A stretch of DNA of 64,000 nucleotides from Amphibacillus xylanus NBRC 15112 (GCF_000307165.1 NC_018704.1:682001-746000); one strand, 5' to 3'. Shown: positions 31,218-42,374, numbered from the stretch's first letter. Made by a program: numbers and translations. The notes: generated from the sequence alone by a model not told the origin.

Positions 31218-31421
31218 ATGTCAAAAAAATTGTATCGTTCAAATCAAAACTACATGTTGGCGGGTGTGCTAGGTGGGATCGCAGAGTACTTTAGACTCGA
31301 TCCAACGATTGTACGTTTAGTTTATGCTGTTTTTTGGATATTTACTGCTGGTATTGCACCAACAGCAATCTATATTGCGGCAGCTATGATCATCCCAAAA
31401 AGTGATGTGTATAATCGATGA
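31218..31421 (+). CDS. yvlC: PspC-domain small membrane protein (YvlC type)
   Basis: 67 residues. The PspC motif is clear: LYRSNQNYMLAGVLGGIAEY FRLDPTIVRLVYAVF, followed by a membrane helix ending AAAMIIPKSD. PspC proteins sense or stabilise the membrane under stress. The B. subtilis yvlC-yvlD pair follows uvrA in the same way. It overlaps the next gene by four bases (ATGA). Confidence 0.92.
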   Translation: MSKKLYRSNQNYMLAGVLGGIAEYFRLDPTIVRLVYAVFWIFTAGIAPTAIYIAAAMIIPKSDVYNR

Positions 31422-31780
31422 AGCGTGCACTGTTATCTTTAGTTTTAAACGCTATTGCCTTGTTGCTTGTTGCTGAAATCTTTTCTGGCTTTCATTTAGA
31501 ATCGTTTGGTGTCGCAATTATCGCCAGTTTAATTTTGGCGATCTTGAATGCAGTCGTCAAACCAATCCTACTGTTCTTTACACTACCGATTAATCTGCTA
31601 ACTCTCGGTCTGTTTACTTTTGTGATTAATGCGGTCACATTGATGCTAACTCAGGCGTTAATTGGATCAGATTTTGTCATTGATAGCTTTGGTGTGGCAA
31701 TCCTAGCAGCGATTGTTTTATCAGTGATTAATTTAATCTTAAATAAGCTCGTGAAAGATCCACTATTAACGAAAAAATAG
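31418..31780 (+). CDS. yvlD: YvlD-type membrane protein (phage holin family 4 superfamily)
   Basis: 120 residues with four membrane helices (about 4-22, 27-48, 55-78, 88-112). The motif AILNAVVKPILLFFTLPINL LTLGLFTFVINA is typical of the YvlD/holin-4 family. Despite the family name, these chromosomal proteins are not shown to be lytic. It is coupled to yvlC, suggesting a joint role in envelope stress. Confidence 0.9.
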   Translation: MKRALLSLVLNAIALLLVAEIFSGFHLESFGVAIIASLILAILNAVVKPILLFFTLPINLLTLGLFTFVINAVTLMLTQALIGSDFVIDSFGVAILAAIVLSVINLILNKLVKDPLLTKK

Positions 31781-31800
31781 ATAATAATAGTTCTGTAATT

Positions 31801-31840
31801 AATGGTGTCGGTGAGTTCATTCGAACTCACCGACACCATT
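31801..31840. terminator. perfect 18-bp hairpin after yvlD
   Basis: AATGGTGTCGGTGAGTTC and its exact complement at 31823-31840 enclose a 4-base loop. No clear T run follows, but such stability 20 bases after the operon end fits a terminator or 3' end protector. Confidence 0.75.
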
Positions 31841-32137
31841 TGTGTATATCTATAAAGAAGGAACAGCGGACAACTTTATAAAAAAATTGAAATATGATAT
31901 ATAGAAATTACACAAATTTTATATGAAACATATTAAACATTACCTAAAAAAATAGCTATTAAGAGAATTTATTTGAATCATCAAATCAACAAGTTAGTTA
32001 AATAAATACATTATTACTAATTTAATATGTACTTTTTAGATTATTTATGGTAAAATACCCCATGTAAAGGAATGATTATAATATAATCAAATTTTAAGAA
32101 TGTGGAGAAAACAAAAAAATATTAAAAGGAGACTATC
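31841..32137. other. AT-rich spacer before the secreted-protein gene
   Basis: About 300 bases with very high AT content and no ORF of note. TAAAAT near 32051 and TATAAT near 32085 are possible -10 boxes without good -35 partners. Confidence 0.4.
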
Positions 32138-33044
32138 ATGAAGAAATTCATTACCTTATTAGCATTTTCCTTATTTTTTTTTCATAACTAATCCTGTATT
32201 TGCAAGTGACTTAACAAAATCTGATTTTGAAAGGTTTCAAAGAATGGGTTTTACGGATAGTGATATAGCTGATCTAACCGAGAAAGATTTAGAGTATTTT
32301 AAAGATATTGATGGGGAATTGATAGAATTTACCGAAACTCATTATGAGGTGATAACTGATAGTGATGGTGAGATATTAGAGTTTATTGAATTAGAAGAAG
32401 AAGATTTTGAAGAAAAAGTGGAAATTGAAGAACAAATGAATAATGAAGATTCTGTGATTAGATTGCCGAACAATAAACTTCTGAGTACATATAGTACAAA
32501 GGCGTGGTCAAGCACTAAAGAATCAAGTTTTATAAAATTAAGAGCCTTCGTAAATAAGATAAACACAGATGATTATCAATTTCGCTTACATTGGGAGTGG
32601 AAATCAGTCCCGAAAAATAGATTCTTTGACGCAGCGGCAATAACGCACAGTTCAGATTGGGATATATTGGGTAATTTCAACGCTCGTAATTCAGTTGATA
32701 TAAGAAGAAATAGTAATAATTCTTTAATAAGAACTTCACATGCTTACTATTCTAAAGCAAGTACAACTTCTTTATATGGATTGGGTTTAAGATTTGGAGT
32801 TTCTAATGGGGTTATTTATGATTCGGGACAACAATACATAAATAACTTTAGAGGATATATGGTATATCATGCGCGAAAAGGAAAATCATCGATGATAAAT
32901 AGTTCAATTCATGGTCAGTACGCACACGCTAAAATTGGAACTAATTTTTCTATCAACTTAGGGACTAGCAATTCATTTGGTGTATCACCGTCGATTACGC
33001 ACCAAAAAGCTAGTCCAGCAATTGTGAACTTTCCTATAAGATAA
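32138..33044 (+). pseudogene. secreted protein of unknown function, frameshifted in a T9 tract
   Basis: An ATG at 32138 with site aaaaggaga begins a signal peptide (MKKFITLLAFSLFF) but the frame stops at TAA after the T9 tract (32174-32182). With one T fewer it would run on as ITNPVFASDLTKSDFERFQR MG and into the long downstream frame to 33044. The joined product would have a signal peptide cut after VFA, an acidic stretch (about 30-95) and a beta-rich C-terminal domain full of Ser, Asn and Tyr. I do not recognise the family. It may be a fresh pseudogene, a slippage-switched gene or a sequencing error in a homopolymer. Confidence 0.7.
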
Positions 33045-33084
33045 CTGACAATGAATTTAAATCATAATAAAGGGAATGATTAAT

Positions 33085-33369
33085 TTGGTAAATAAGAAAC
33101 AAAGGTTTATTACAGTGTATCATTTATTCATTTACCAAATTTATATTGCAACATTTTGTACGATTATTAGTTTCACGGTACCGATTTTTAAATTACAAGA
33201 GTGGTTAGCTTTGCCGATGCAATTTATGTACATTTTTTCTCCGATCCTATTGTTTGTTATGCTATATGAAAATGTGAAATTTTATAAACGTTTAAAATTT
33301 ACCGGAATACAAGTAATTAACATATTAGTAGTTATGTTCCTTTACGCGTATATATTTTTCATTTATTAA
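33085..33369 (+). CDS. small membrane protein of unknown function
   Basis: About 94 residues and three membrane helices (about 10-32, 39-60, 72-93). The TTG at 33085 is 9 bases after aaaggga; the ATG at 33076 directly follows that site and is too close. It lies 40 bases after the frameshifted secreted protein and may be its partner. Family not recognised. Confidence 0.65.
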   Translation: MVNKKQRFITVYHLFIYQIYIATFCTIISFTVPIFKLQEWLALPMQFMYIFSPILLFVMLYENVKFYKRLKFTGIQVINILVVMFLYAYIFFIY

Positions 33370-33378
33370 TTCGATCAT

Positions 33379-33448
33379 AAAAGGTTCTATGACAAGTGAT
33401 AATTGAAGAAAATTTTCTTCAGTTTACCATTTGAAGTAGAGCCTTTTT
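33379..33448 (+). terminator. long hairpin terminator before pabBC
   Basis: Outer stem AAAAGGTTCTA with TAGAGCCTTTT and an inner stem GAAGAAAATTTTCTTC, followed by T residues. Confidence 0.75.
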
Positions 33449-33486
33449 AATTTATACTTAGAAGAGATTAAGAAACGAGGTGCAGG

Positions 33487-35229
33487 ATGGAAGAGATTTT
33501 ATTGCAATTTGATTTTAAAGATAAAGATTATGATCAAGCTCAATTACAATTTACAAAGCCTGAACGCGTATTTACAACGGATCAGGTCGATCAAGTGATC
33601 CCTTTACTTGAGCAGCTTGAAGCTGAGCATAACCGTGGCTTGTATATTGCTGGATATATATCATATGAAGCCGCTCAGGCATTTGTGCCGAACTATCGGA
33701 CAATGAAGCAATTAAATATGCCACTCGTGTGGTTTGCTAGTTTTGAAGAGCCTGTTAAATTAGACCTTGAAAAATCTACAACATCTTATACGATTTCAAA
33801 CTGGCAGGCGACAATGAGTAAGCAACAATATTATGAACGGATTAACTTGATCAAAGCTGCAATTGAACGTGGTGATACGGGTCAAATCAACTTTACTACT
33901 CAATTAACGAATCAGTTCAGTGGCGATTCATATCGCTTTTATCAGCAATTACTTGAAAACCAACAAGCATCGTATAGTGCATATTTAGACATTGGTAGAT
34001 TCAAAATCTTATCTGCATCTCCTGAACTTTTTTTCAAAATTAAGCAAAATAAGGTGACAACTCGACCGATGAAAGGAACGATTAAACGAGGGAGAACCTT
34101 AGCTGAAGATCGGGAGAACAAGGACTATTTATTGAATTCAGATAAAGAAAGAGCAGAGAATTTAATGATTGTTGATGTTTTAAAACATGATTTGAGTAAG
34201 CTAGCCGTACCAGGATCAATTGAGGTTCCAGAACTTTTAACAGTTGAAACTTACCCAACATTGCATCAAATGACGTCAACGATAACTGCACAGTTAAACG
34301 ACACTAGCCGAATTGTTGATTGGTTTAAAGCATTATTTCCGTGCGGCTCGATTACAGGTACACCTCGATTAGAGACAATGAAAATGATTGACCAATTAGA
34401 AATAACGCCAAGAGAAGTATACTGTGGGGCAATTGGTTATATTACACCAGAACGTGATGCTATTTTTAATGTTCCGATTCGGACGGTTGTGATAGATAGA
34501 GAACAGAATATGGCGACTTATGGAGTTGGTGGAGGAATTACAGCAGGATCTGAGGCTGCAAATGAATATGCTGAGATTAAAACAAAAGCAGCCATATTAA
34601 CAGCGAAGAACCGCCCTTTTTCCTTAATTGAATCAATCCGATTAACAGAAGGGCAGTATCCGTATCTCGATACACATTTAGATCGGCTGGCTGAATCTGC
34701 AGAGTATTTTTCATATCGATTTAATCGCATTAATACTTGCGAAAAGTTGATCGCTTTAGCAAAGCAATTACCAGTAAAAGATTATAAAGTTCGGTTACTG
34801 TTAAAATCAGATGGAGACATTCAATTAGATTCAGAGGAAATTAACCTACCTCTACAACCAGTTAAATCTTATTTAGCTCCATTACCGATCGATAAAGAGA
34901 ATCGCTATTTATATCATAAGACAACAATTAGAGATCATTATCAGAAACTTGAAGTCGATGCAGAGGATAACTTTTCAACACTATTGTGGAATGATGATGG
35001 TGAGTTAACGGAATTTACAATTGGAAATATTGTTTTAAAAATTGCTGATCAGTATTTGACACCTCCGATCGATGTAGGGCTGTTACCAGGTGTTTTCCGT
35101 CAAATCTTACTTGAAGAAGGAAGAATTAAAGAAGCTAGATTAACTAAAGCAGATTTAGAACGTGCTGATGAAATTTGGTTAATAAATGCTGTAAGAGGCT
35201 GGGTAGAAATTGAAACTATTTGTAAATAA
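33487..35229 (+). CDS. pabB: bifunctional aminodeoxychorismate synthase component I and lyase (PabB-PabC fusion)
   Basis: 580 residues. Residues 1-375 are a chorismate-binding domain (PMKGTIKRG, CGSITGTPRLETMKMIDQLE, GVGGGITAGSEAANEYAEI), which adds ammonia to chorismate. Residues about 380-580 are a class IV aminotransferase-like PabC domain (SLIESIRLTEGQYPYLDTHL DRL; late EFTIGNIVLKI), which releases 4-aminobenzoate with PLP. Together they make the folate precursor pABA. The glutamine amidotransferase PabA is not in the window, so it must come from elsewhere. It stands alone with site gaggtgcagg. Confidence 0.92.
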   Translation: MEEILLQFDFKDKDYDQAQLQFTKPERVFTTDQVDQVIPLLEQLEAEHNRGLYIAGYISYEAAQAFVPNYRTMKQLNMPLVWFASFEEPVKLDLEKSTTSYTISNWQATMSKQQYYERINLIKAAIERGDTGQINFTTQLTNQFSGDSYRFYQQLLENQQASYSAYLDIGRFKILSASPELFFKIKQNKVTTRPMKGTIKRGRTLAEDRENKDYLLNSDKERAENLMIVDVLKHDLSKLAVPGSIEVPELLTVETYPTLHQMTSTITAQLNDTSRIVDWFKALFPCGSITGTPRLETMKMIDQLEITPREVYCGAIGYITPERDAIFNVPIRTVVIDREQNMATYGVGGGITAGSEAANEYAEIKTKAAILTAKNRPFSLIESIRLTEGQYPYLDTHLDRLAESAEYFSYRFNRINTCEKLIALAKQLPVKDYKVRLLLKSDGDIQLDSEEINLPLQPVKSYLAPLPIDKENRYLYHKTTIRDHYQKLEVDAEDNFSTLLWNDDGELTEFTIGNIVLKIADQYLTPPIDVGLLPGVFRQILLEEGRIKEARLTKADLERADEIWLINAVRGWVEIETICK

Positions 35230-35362
35230 AAACGTCTATATAGTCTGGTAGACTTATTTGTTGAATTTTTAACCATGATTCGTGCGAAGAAGACAAATAA
35301 GTGCTACAATAAAGAGACTAATTAGCTTTGCTATCTATGTAGGATAGATGGAGGGAATGTCG

Positions 35363-36316
35363 ATGTCAAAAGTACAAACGAAACACTTAATTAAACAATT
35401 TAATCTTAAGATTCTTGCTGGTGAAAAAGGCCTTGATCGAGAGTTTATCATGAGTGATATTTCTCGACCAGGAATCGAATTAACAGGTTATTTCCGTTAT
35501 TATCCTAAAGCGAGATTACAAGTTCTAGGTAAGACTGAAATTTCATACTTAAATGAGCTTTCTAAAGAAGATCGAATCGATCGAGCAAAAAGACTTTGTA
35601 CTAAGGTTACGCCTTGTATAGTCATTACAAGAGGACTTGAAGCACCGCAAGAATTGATTGATCAGTGTAATGAGGCGGATGTGCCATTACTTAGCTCACC
35701 ATATAAAACGACACGGGTAGTTAGCCGTTTAACGAACTTTTTAGAAGCAGAATTTGCTCCATTTACAACAATGCATGGTGTGTTAGTTGATATCCATGGT
35801 GTTGGTGTCTTAATTACAGGACAAAGTGGTGTTGGTAAGAGTGAAACAGCTCTTGAACTCGTTAAACGTGGGCATCGACTTGTCGCAGATGATAGTGTCG
35901 AAATACGTCAAGAAGATTATGACCGCTTAATCGGTAGCTCACCAGAATTAATTGAGCATTTACTTGAAATTCGAGGATTAGGCATTATTAATGTCATGAC
36001 ATTATTTGGTGCGAGTGCCGTAAGATCGCGAAAAGAAATTGATTATGTGATCAATTTAGAAATTTGGAATGAAAAGAAACAGTATGATCGAATCGGTATT
36101 GAAGATGAAATAATTCGAATCATTGATGTTGAAATTCCAAAAACAACATTACCAGTTCGTCCAGGAAGAAACTTAGCTGTTATTATTGAAGTAGCGGCGA
36201 TGAACTTCCGATTGAAACGACTAGGAGTCAATGCGGCTGAAGAATTTTCAAAACGTCTTACAGAAATGATCGAAAAGGAAAAAGAAAATCTAGAAAACGG
36301 TATTAGATATGAATAG
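35363..36316 (+). CDS. hprK: HPr kinase/phosphorylase
   Basis: 317 residues from the ATG at 35363, 7 bases after ggaggg. Walker [20 protein letters not shown] (about 154-172), ADDSVEI, and the family signature [16 protein letters not shown] are intact. HprK phosphorylates Ser46 of HPr and Crh when glycolytic intermediates are high and removes the phosphate otherwise, thereby controlling CcpA. Its target Crh is coded at 52784. lgt follows 18 bases on, as in B. subtilis. Confidence 0.97.
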   Translation: MSKVQTKHLIKQFNLKILAGEKGLDREFIMSDISRPGIELTGYFRYYPKARLQVLGKTEISYLNELSKEDRIDRAKRLCTKVTPCIVITRGLEAPQELIDQCNEADVPLLSSPYKTTRVVSRLTNFLEAEFAPFTTMHGVLVDIHGVGVLITGQSGVGKSETALELVKRGHRLVADDSVEIRQEDYDRLIGSSPELIEHLLEIRGLGIINVMTLFGASAVRSRKEIDYVINLEIWNEKKQYDRIGIEDEIIRIIDVEIPKTTLPVRPGRNLAVIIEVAAMNFRLKRLGVNAAEEFSKRLTEMIEKEKENLENGIRYE

Positions 36317-36334
36317 TCGTAAGGAGGATTTATT

Positions 36335-37162
36335 TTGACTTTACTTAATGCGCCATTAAATCCTGTCTTTTTACAATTGGGCCCGATAAAAATTTACTGG
36401 TACGCAATTTTTATCGTTACAGGTGTTATCGTCGGTTTGCAATTAGCGACAAAAGAAGGATCACGCCTAGGTATTAAAAAAGAGACATATAGTGACTTAC
36501 TATTATGGGCATTACCAGTTGCTATTATTTCTGCTCGTCTCTACTACGTTATCTTTGAGTGGGATCGCTATATTGATAGACCATGGTGGAGCGTTTTTGC
36601 TGTTTGGGAAGGTGGACTGGCAATTCACGGTGCGCTAATTGGTTCAATCGTTACAACAATGATCTTTGCAAATAAAAAGAAGATCCCTTTTTGGAAATTA
36701 GCTGATATAGCTGCACCAAGTATAATCATCGGTCAAGCTATTGGTCGCTGGGGTAACTTTATGAATCAAGAGGCACATGGTGGACCTGTTTCACAGGCAG
36801 CCTATGAAAATTTCCTTCGATTCTTACCTGATTTTATTGAAAAACAAATGACGATTGAAGGTGTCCTATACCATCCTACCTTTTTATATGAATTTTTATG
36901 GAACTTACTCGTTTTTGCCGGATTGTTATGGTTAAGACGCCGTAATCCGCTTCGAGGGGAAGTATTTATTACTTACCTAATCTGGTATTCAATCGGACGT
37001 TTCTTTATCGAGGGGCTACGAACAGATAGTCTTTACCTATTTGATCTTATTCGAACTGCACAGCTCATTTCATTGCTAGCGATAGTAGTTGGTATCGGGT
37101 TAATTATTTATCGTCGTAAGTCGGGTCAAGCAAATGTTCGATATAATGGTAAAAAGATTTAA
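36335..37162 (+). CDS. lgt: prolipoprotein diacylglyceryl transferase
   Basis: 275 residues, seven membrane helices, TTG start 5 bases after aaggagga. The Lgt signature [14 protein letters not shown] (about 138-151) is intact. It moves diacylglycerol from phosphatidylglycerol to the lipobox Cys of prelipoproteins, for example OpuAC at 55518. It sits in the hprK-lgt-ppaX-yvoF order of B. subtilis. Confidence 0.97.
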   Translation: MTLLNAPLNPVFLQLGPIKIYWYAIFIVTGVIVGLQLATKEGSRLGIKKETYSDLLLWALPVAIISARLYYVIFEWDRYIDRPWWSVFAVWEGGLAIHGALIGSIVTTMIFANKKKIPFWKLADIAAPSIIIGQAIGRWGNFMNQEAHGGPVSQAAYENFLRFLPDFIEKQMTIEGVLYHPTFLYEFLWNLLVFAGLLWLRRRNPLRGEVFITYLIWYSIGRFFIEGLRTDSLYLFDLIRTAQLISLLAIVVGIGLIIYRRKSGQANVRYNGKKI

Positions 37163-37165
37163 TCG

Positions 37166-37203
37166 AACAACCTGCTGATTTTAACTAAATTAGCAGGTTG
37201 TTT
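37166..37203 (+). terminator. hairpin after lgt
   Basis: AACAACCTGCT pairs with AGCAGGTTGTT, followed by only three T. Likely a partial terminator inside the cluster. Confidence 0.7.
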
Positions 37204-37244
37204 CATGAAAATAGATAAAGATCATTTATTGGGGGGGAAAGACT

Positions 37245-37886
37245 TTGACAATTCGTACTTTATTATTTGATTTAGATGGAACATTAATTGATACAAATCC
37301 ATTAATTATTGAATCATTTATTTATACAATTAAAAAGCATACAGGAAAAGTCTATACTAAGGAACAGGTTTTACCTTTTATTGGACCACCATTAATCGAG
37401 TCCATGCAAAAGATTGATCCAAACCAGGCTGAGGAACTCATGCATACATATATTGACCACAATATAAAAAACCATGAAGGATTTGTTGAGCCTTATCCAA
37501 CGGTTGTGGAGACAATTAAGACTTTGTATAAAAAAGGTTATAAGTTAGCGATTGTAACGACTAAAATTACAGAAAATGCTCGTCTAGGCTTAGAAATTAC
37601 AGGACTTGCACCATACTTTGATGTGGTAATTGGATTGAATGAAGTTGAGAATGCTAAACCTAATCCAGAGCCAATTTTTAAAGCTCTCGATGCGTTAGGT
37701 GAAACCCCTGAGCATGCCCTGATGATCGGTGATAATTATCATGATATTGAAGCGGGGCAAAATGCTGGAACGAAAACAGCAGGAGTTGCTTGGTCAATCA
37801 AAGGAAGAGAAACGCTTGAGGCACTATCCCCAGACTATATGTTAGAGGAATTAGCAGATCTATTAAAAATATTAGGAGTGGAATAA
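37245..37886 (+). CDS. ppaX: pyrophosphatase PpaX, HAD family
   Basis: 213 residues, TTG start. HAD motifs: DLDGTLIDTN (nucleophile Asp), VTTK, and GDNYHDIEAGQNAG. PpaX hydrolyses the pyrophosphate that HprK releases when it dephosphorylates P-Ser-HPr, and its place near hprK supports the name. The next gene begins at the base after its stop. Confidence 0.9.
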   Translation: MTIRTLLFDLDGTLIDTNPLIIESFIYTIKKHTGKVYTKEQVLPFIGPPLIESMQKIDPNQAEELMHTYIDHNIKNHEGFVEPYPTVVETIKTLYKKGYKLAIVTTKITENARLGLEITGLAPYFDVVIGLNEVENAKPNPEPIFKALDALGETPEHALMIGDNYHDIEAGQNAGTKTAGVAWSIKGRETLEALSPDYMLEELADLLKILGVE

Positions 37887-38411
37887 ATGCGTAAAACAGA
37901 ACGCTATCCAGTTGAAGGCTCAAATGCGCTATGGCAAATGTACAAAACCGTGCCATTCCTAAAAGTGATTAAGAATTTTCTCGTCATTCAAACTGCACGT
38001 TATACACCGTGGCTACCAATGAAAAATTGGCTCTATCGTCATTTGCTAGGTATGAAAGTTGGCGATAAAACAGCTTTTGCCTTAATGGTAATGGTAGATT
38101 TACTATTTCCGGAGCGAATTTCTGTCGGTAAGGATACGGTAATTGGTTACAACACGACCATTCTTACACATGAATATTTGATTGATGAATATCGCATTGG
38201 TGATGTTAAAATTGGTGATCAAGTCATGATTGGTGCTAACAGTACAATCCTTCCAGGAGTAACAATAGGTGATCGTGCCACAGTAGCAGCTGGTACGGTT
38301 GTTACTAAAGATATTGAGGCAGGAAGTTTTGTTGGTGGTAATCCAATGCGAGTCATTTACACCAAAGAAGAGATGGAACAACGAAAAAAAGCGAAACAGA
38401 CTATTGATTGA
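37887..38411 (+). CDS. yvoF: acyltransferase of the left-handed beta-helix type (YvoF)
   Basis: 174 residues with hexapeptide repeats (GDVKIGDQVMIGANSTILPG VTIGDRATVAAGTVV) in the second half, as in maltose O-acetyltransferase relatives. The substrate is not known. It directly abuts ppaX, with aggagtgg as ribosome site, so they are co-translated. Confidence 0.88.
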   Translation: MRKTERYPVEGSNALWQMYKTVPFLKVIKNFLVIQTARYTPWLPMKNWLYRHLLGMKVGDKTAFALMVMVDLLFPERISVGKDTVIGYNTTILTHEYLIDEYRIGDVKIGDQVMIGANSTILPGVTIGDRATVAAGTVVTKDIEAGSFVGGNPMRVIYTKEEMEQRKKAKQTID

Positions 38412-38490
38412 CTTGGAATGACTCGCTTCCAATACTCATTCGATCGTTAAAATTTCACTTATTTGTATGAAGATTTAGGGGGGCAAATAG

Positions 38491-40074
38491 ATGAGATTAT
38501 CAAATCGAAATCGAGAAGAAACGCTACAAGCTCTAAAAGGAAAAACATATGATTTGCTTATCATTGGCGGAGGTCTAACCGGATCAAGTATTGCACTCGA
38601 TGCAGCAACTCGTGGGATGGATACCGTTTTATTAGACATGGCTGACTTCGGCTCTGGTGGCTCATATCGCCAAAGTATGCTGAGCTTTGAGCAAGGCGAT
38701 TACTATTACAAAACGTGGAAAAATCTAGAGAAAGAAAAGGAAACTATCGCTACGAACTTTTCCGCACTTTATCAACCGACGACAGGGATGTATCTAAAAT
38801 ATCGTGGTGATTTAGACCTGAAAAATTTCACAAACATTAAGCGTGGGCTCTTATTTCCAATTAGGAAAAAGCAGTCCATTCACCTAACTAAAACATTACG
38901 TCATAAAGAAATACTTGAATATGAACCTAAGGTGAATCCGAAACAATTAGAGCGAGGTTACTTATTTGAAAATGGTCTAATTAATCGATCATTAATGGCA
39001 ATTGAATTAATTAAACAGGCTAATCAACTCGGCACAGCAGCTGTCAATTATTTAAGAGTAACTCAATTTATTTATGATCAAGATGATCAAATTATTGGAG
39101 TAGTTGCAGAAGATCAAATTAATGGTGATTCTGTTTCAATTTACGCAAGAAGAATCATTAACGCAACAGGGAAATATTTTAATCGAATTAGAAAACTTGA
39201 TGTCTCTGATCAACAACAGCAACTTCCCCCAATTTTAAATAAAAAAACGATAATGTATCTTAATACACCTATACCTCCTATTAATCGGATTCTTTCGTTT
39301 AATGATGCTAAACGTGATGCTTATGTTACGATAATTCCAGCCAAAGGAAATCTTCTCTTAACGTCTGTAGAAAAGCTTGTCCAACCGACAACTTTATCTA
39401 GTCAACCCTTAGAATCAGATATCGATCACTACCTAAATTTATTAAAACAAGTGATCAAAGACGAAGAATTTACAGTAAACGATGTGACAGATGTTAACCT
39501 AACATATGAGGTACAATATGAATCGAATAACGATTTATCAAGCTTGGTTATGGTATCAGATGCAGGTCTAATTTCAGTATTGGGTACAGGAACCGAAGCC
39601 TATCGACTGTATGCAGGCGAAATCGTTGATATGATTGCAAAAGGTTTGAAAAAAGAAGTTAATATTCTATATTCTAATTCAGAGACTAATGTTTTAACGA
39701 TTAATAAGAAAAAAGAAATTGAAGAATTAGAGACGCTAACAATTGATCAAGAAGACTTGGCTCAATTGACCAAAGTGTATGGTGACCGAACACCCCAACT
39801 GCTCGAATACTATCATCATTGTGAAATGAAGCATACAGCATATGAAATTAATCAATTATTATGTGCAGAACTGCTTTATTCAATTGAGCATACGGCCATC
39901 TATACACCGCTTGACTTTTTTGTTAGACGTTCTCGGATTGACCATAATTTAGATGAAATTAAACAACAAACGACAGGCATACTTAATTTGTTAGAAAAGA
40001 AATTAGCCTGGACTAAAGAAGAACGATCATATTTTGAACGTGAATTAAAGATATGGTTAACTGAACAATCATAA
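38491..40074 (+). CDS. divergent GlpD-like FAD-dependent protein
   Basis: 527 residues. The N-terminal dinucleotide motif GGGLTGSSIALDAATRGMDT and the C-terminal TPLDFFVRRSRIDHN show descent from glycerol-3-phosphate dehydrogenase. However, the usual SSRSTKLVHGGLRYL stretch is replaced by SYRQSMLSFEQGDYYYK, and the GGKLTTYR motif by GTGTEAYRLYA. FAD and substrate contacts are therefore altered, and the enzyme may have another substrate or be inactive. No glpF or glpK is adjacent. It has a good ribosome site (ggggggc region, 38478). Confidence 0.75.
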   Translation: MRLSNRNREETLQALKGKTYDLLIIGGGLTGSSIALDAATRGMDTVLLDMADFGSGGSYRQSMLSFEQGDYYYKTWKNLEKEKETIATNFSALYQPTTGMYLKYRGDLDLKNFTNIKRGLLFPIRKKQSIHLTKTLRHKEILEYEPKVNPKQLERGYLFENGLINRSLMAIELIKQANQLGTAAVNYLRVTQFIYDQDDQIIGVVAEDQINGDSVSIYARRIINATGKYFNRIRKLDVSDQQQQLPPILNKKTIMYLNTPIPPINRILSFNDAKRDAYVTIIPAKGNLLLTSVEKLVQPTTLSSQPLESDIDHYLNLLKQVIKDEEFTVNDVTDVNLTYEVQYESNNDLSSLVMVSDAGLISVLGTGTEAYRLYAGEIVDMIAKGLKKEVNILYSNSETNVLTINKKKEIEELETLTIDQEDLAQLTKVYGDRTPQLLEYYHHCEMKHTAYEINQLLCAELLYSIEHTAIYTPLDFFVRRSRIDHNLDEIKQQTTGILNLLEKKLAWTKEERSYFERELKIWLTEQS

Positions 40075-40135
40075 AATATTAAACTATAAATAATTCAATT
40101 CACAATTCTAAGAAATTATGTAAAAGAGGCGAATA

Positions 40136-41149
40136 GTGATAGACAAGAATAACAAGACGACAAAAAATTATCCAAAAGCAATCATCCCATTTATACCCGA
40201 CGCTAAGTTTTATTTTTCCAAAGGGGTCGATGCTTTTTACAAACGAAAATTTGATCTCGCCTTAAAGTGGATTAAAAAAGCAACTGAAGCTGACCCAGAT
40301 GAACTACTTTATCCAATACAAATGTCAGTAGTTTATACTGAGATGGAAGAATTTCATCTCGCTAATCAAATATTAACAGAACTGTCTCAGCACAACCATG
40401 AGCAATATCCTGAACTTTATTATTTAATGGCAAATAATTATGCCCACTTAGGTCTATTGAAAGAGGCAGAAAAGTTTGCCTCTCTTTATTTGGAAAAAGA
40501 TATAGAAGGTGAGTTTCGTTCAGAATCTGAACAACTGCTAACATTGTTAGAACTGGGGTTATCTGAAGAAGATGATGACTTTGACTTTGATTTTGAAGAA
40601 GATGAAATGCTGATTTATCAAGAAACAGCCTTTTATCATATTCAACGTCATGACTGGCATGAAGCAGGGAAAATTTTAACTGAAATGATTAAACATTTTC
40701 CTGATTACTTAATTGCAAAACACCAGTATAACTATGCATTGTTCTTTGTTGGTAAGCAAGAAGAGGCGATTCGCTTAGAGGAAGAGTTGTACAAGCAGTC
40801 CCCTGAATCAACACACAGCATCACTAACTTAATTGTTTTTTATCAAGAGACGAATAGACGAGATCAAGCAGAAGCATTAATACGAAAACTTACTAATGTT
40901 TATCCAATTCATTGTGAAACAGGCTTGAGAATTGCGATTACATTTGCTTATCTTGGTTATTATAAAGAAGCGTATCGACGTTTCTTAACATTACCTAAAG
41001 CCAAGTTAAGAAATCATCTGGATTATTTCCGTTACTTTTCTAAAACAGCGGCTGCTTTAAATCATCAAAACTTAGCAGAGAAAATTTGGGCAGAGGGATG
41101 TAAGAAGCATTCAGAACTAGCTGATGAGCCTTTACCATGGCTTAAGTAA
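40136..41149 (+). CDS. tetratricopeptide-repeat protein (YvcD-like)
   Basis: 337 residues from GTG (site agaggcga). Repeated helix pairs of TPR type fill most of the length, for example GVDAFYKRKFDLALKWIKKA TEADPDE and MANNYAHLGLLKEAEKFASL. An acidic insertion (EEDDDFDFDFEEDEM, about 146-160) splits the repeats into two blocks. Such proteins act as interaction scaffolds. B. subtilis has a TPR gene, yvcD, near trxB, which suggests orthology. Confidence 0.8.
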   Translation: MIDKNNKTTKNYPKAIIPFIPDAKFYFSKGVDAFYKRKFDLALKWIKKATEADPDELLYPIQMSVVYTEMEEFHLANQILTELSQHNHEQYPELYYLMANNYAHLGLLKEAEKFASLYLEKDIEGEFRSESEQLLTLLELGLSEEDDDFDFDFEEDEMLIYQETAFYHIQRHDWHEAGKILTEMIKHFPDYLIAKHQYNYALFFVGKQEEAIRLEEELYKQSPESTHSITNLIVFYQETNRRDQAEALIRKLTNVYPIHCETGLRIAITFAYLGYYKEAYRRFLTLPKAKLRNHLDYFRYFSKTAAALNHQNLAEKIWAEGCKKHSELADEPLPWLK

Positions 41150-41238
41150 CGATTAGTGTGAGCAGATTATTAGACGTCATTCATGAAAAATACGATAATG
41201 GGTATATAAAAGATGAGCGAAAAAGTAATCAGAGTTGA

Positions 41239-42204
<966 letters not shown>

Positions 42205-42333
42205 ATCTAACCAGGCTTACAATAAGTTAAACAAAGCTTTACCTCTTCTTAATCAGGCTGTAACAAAAATGAAACACTGCTGGGGTATACTATAACTAAC
42301 TTAATTAACCCCCTTTTTTATAATATATTTTGA

Positions 42334-42366
42334 CGCACAGACGCAAGTTGTCTGTGCTATTTTTTT
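42334..42366 (+). terminator. terminator of trxB
   Basis: GCACAGAC pairs with GTCTGTGC and a long T run follows. A weaker GGGGT/ACCCC hairpin with a T run precedes it (42277-42317). Confidence 0.88.
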
Positions 42367-42374
42367 GGCTGAAA

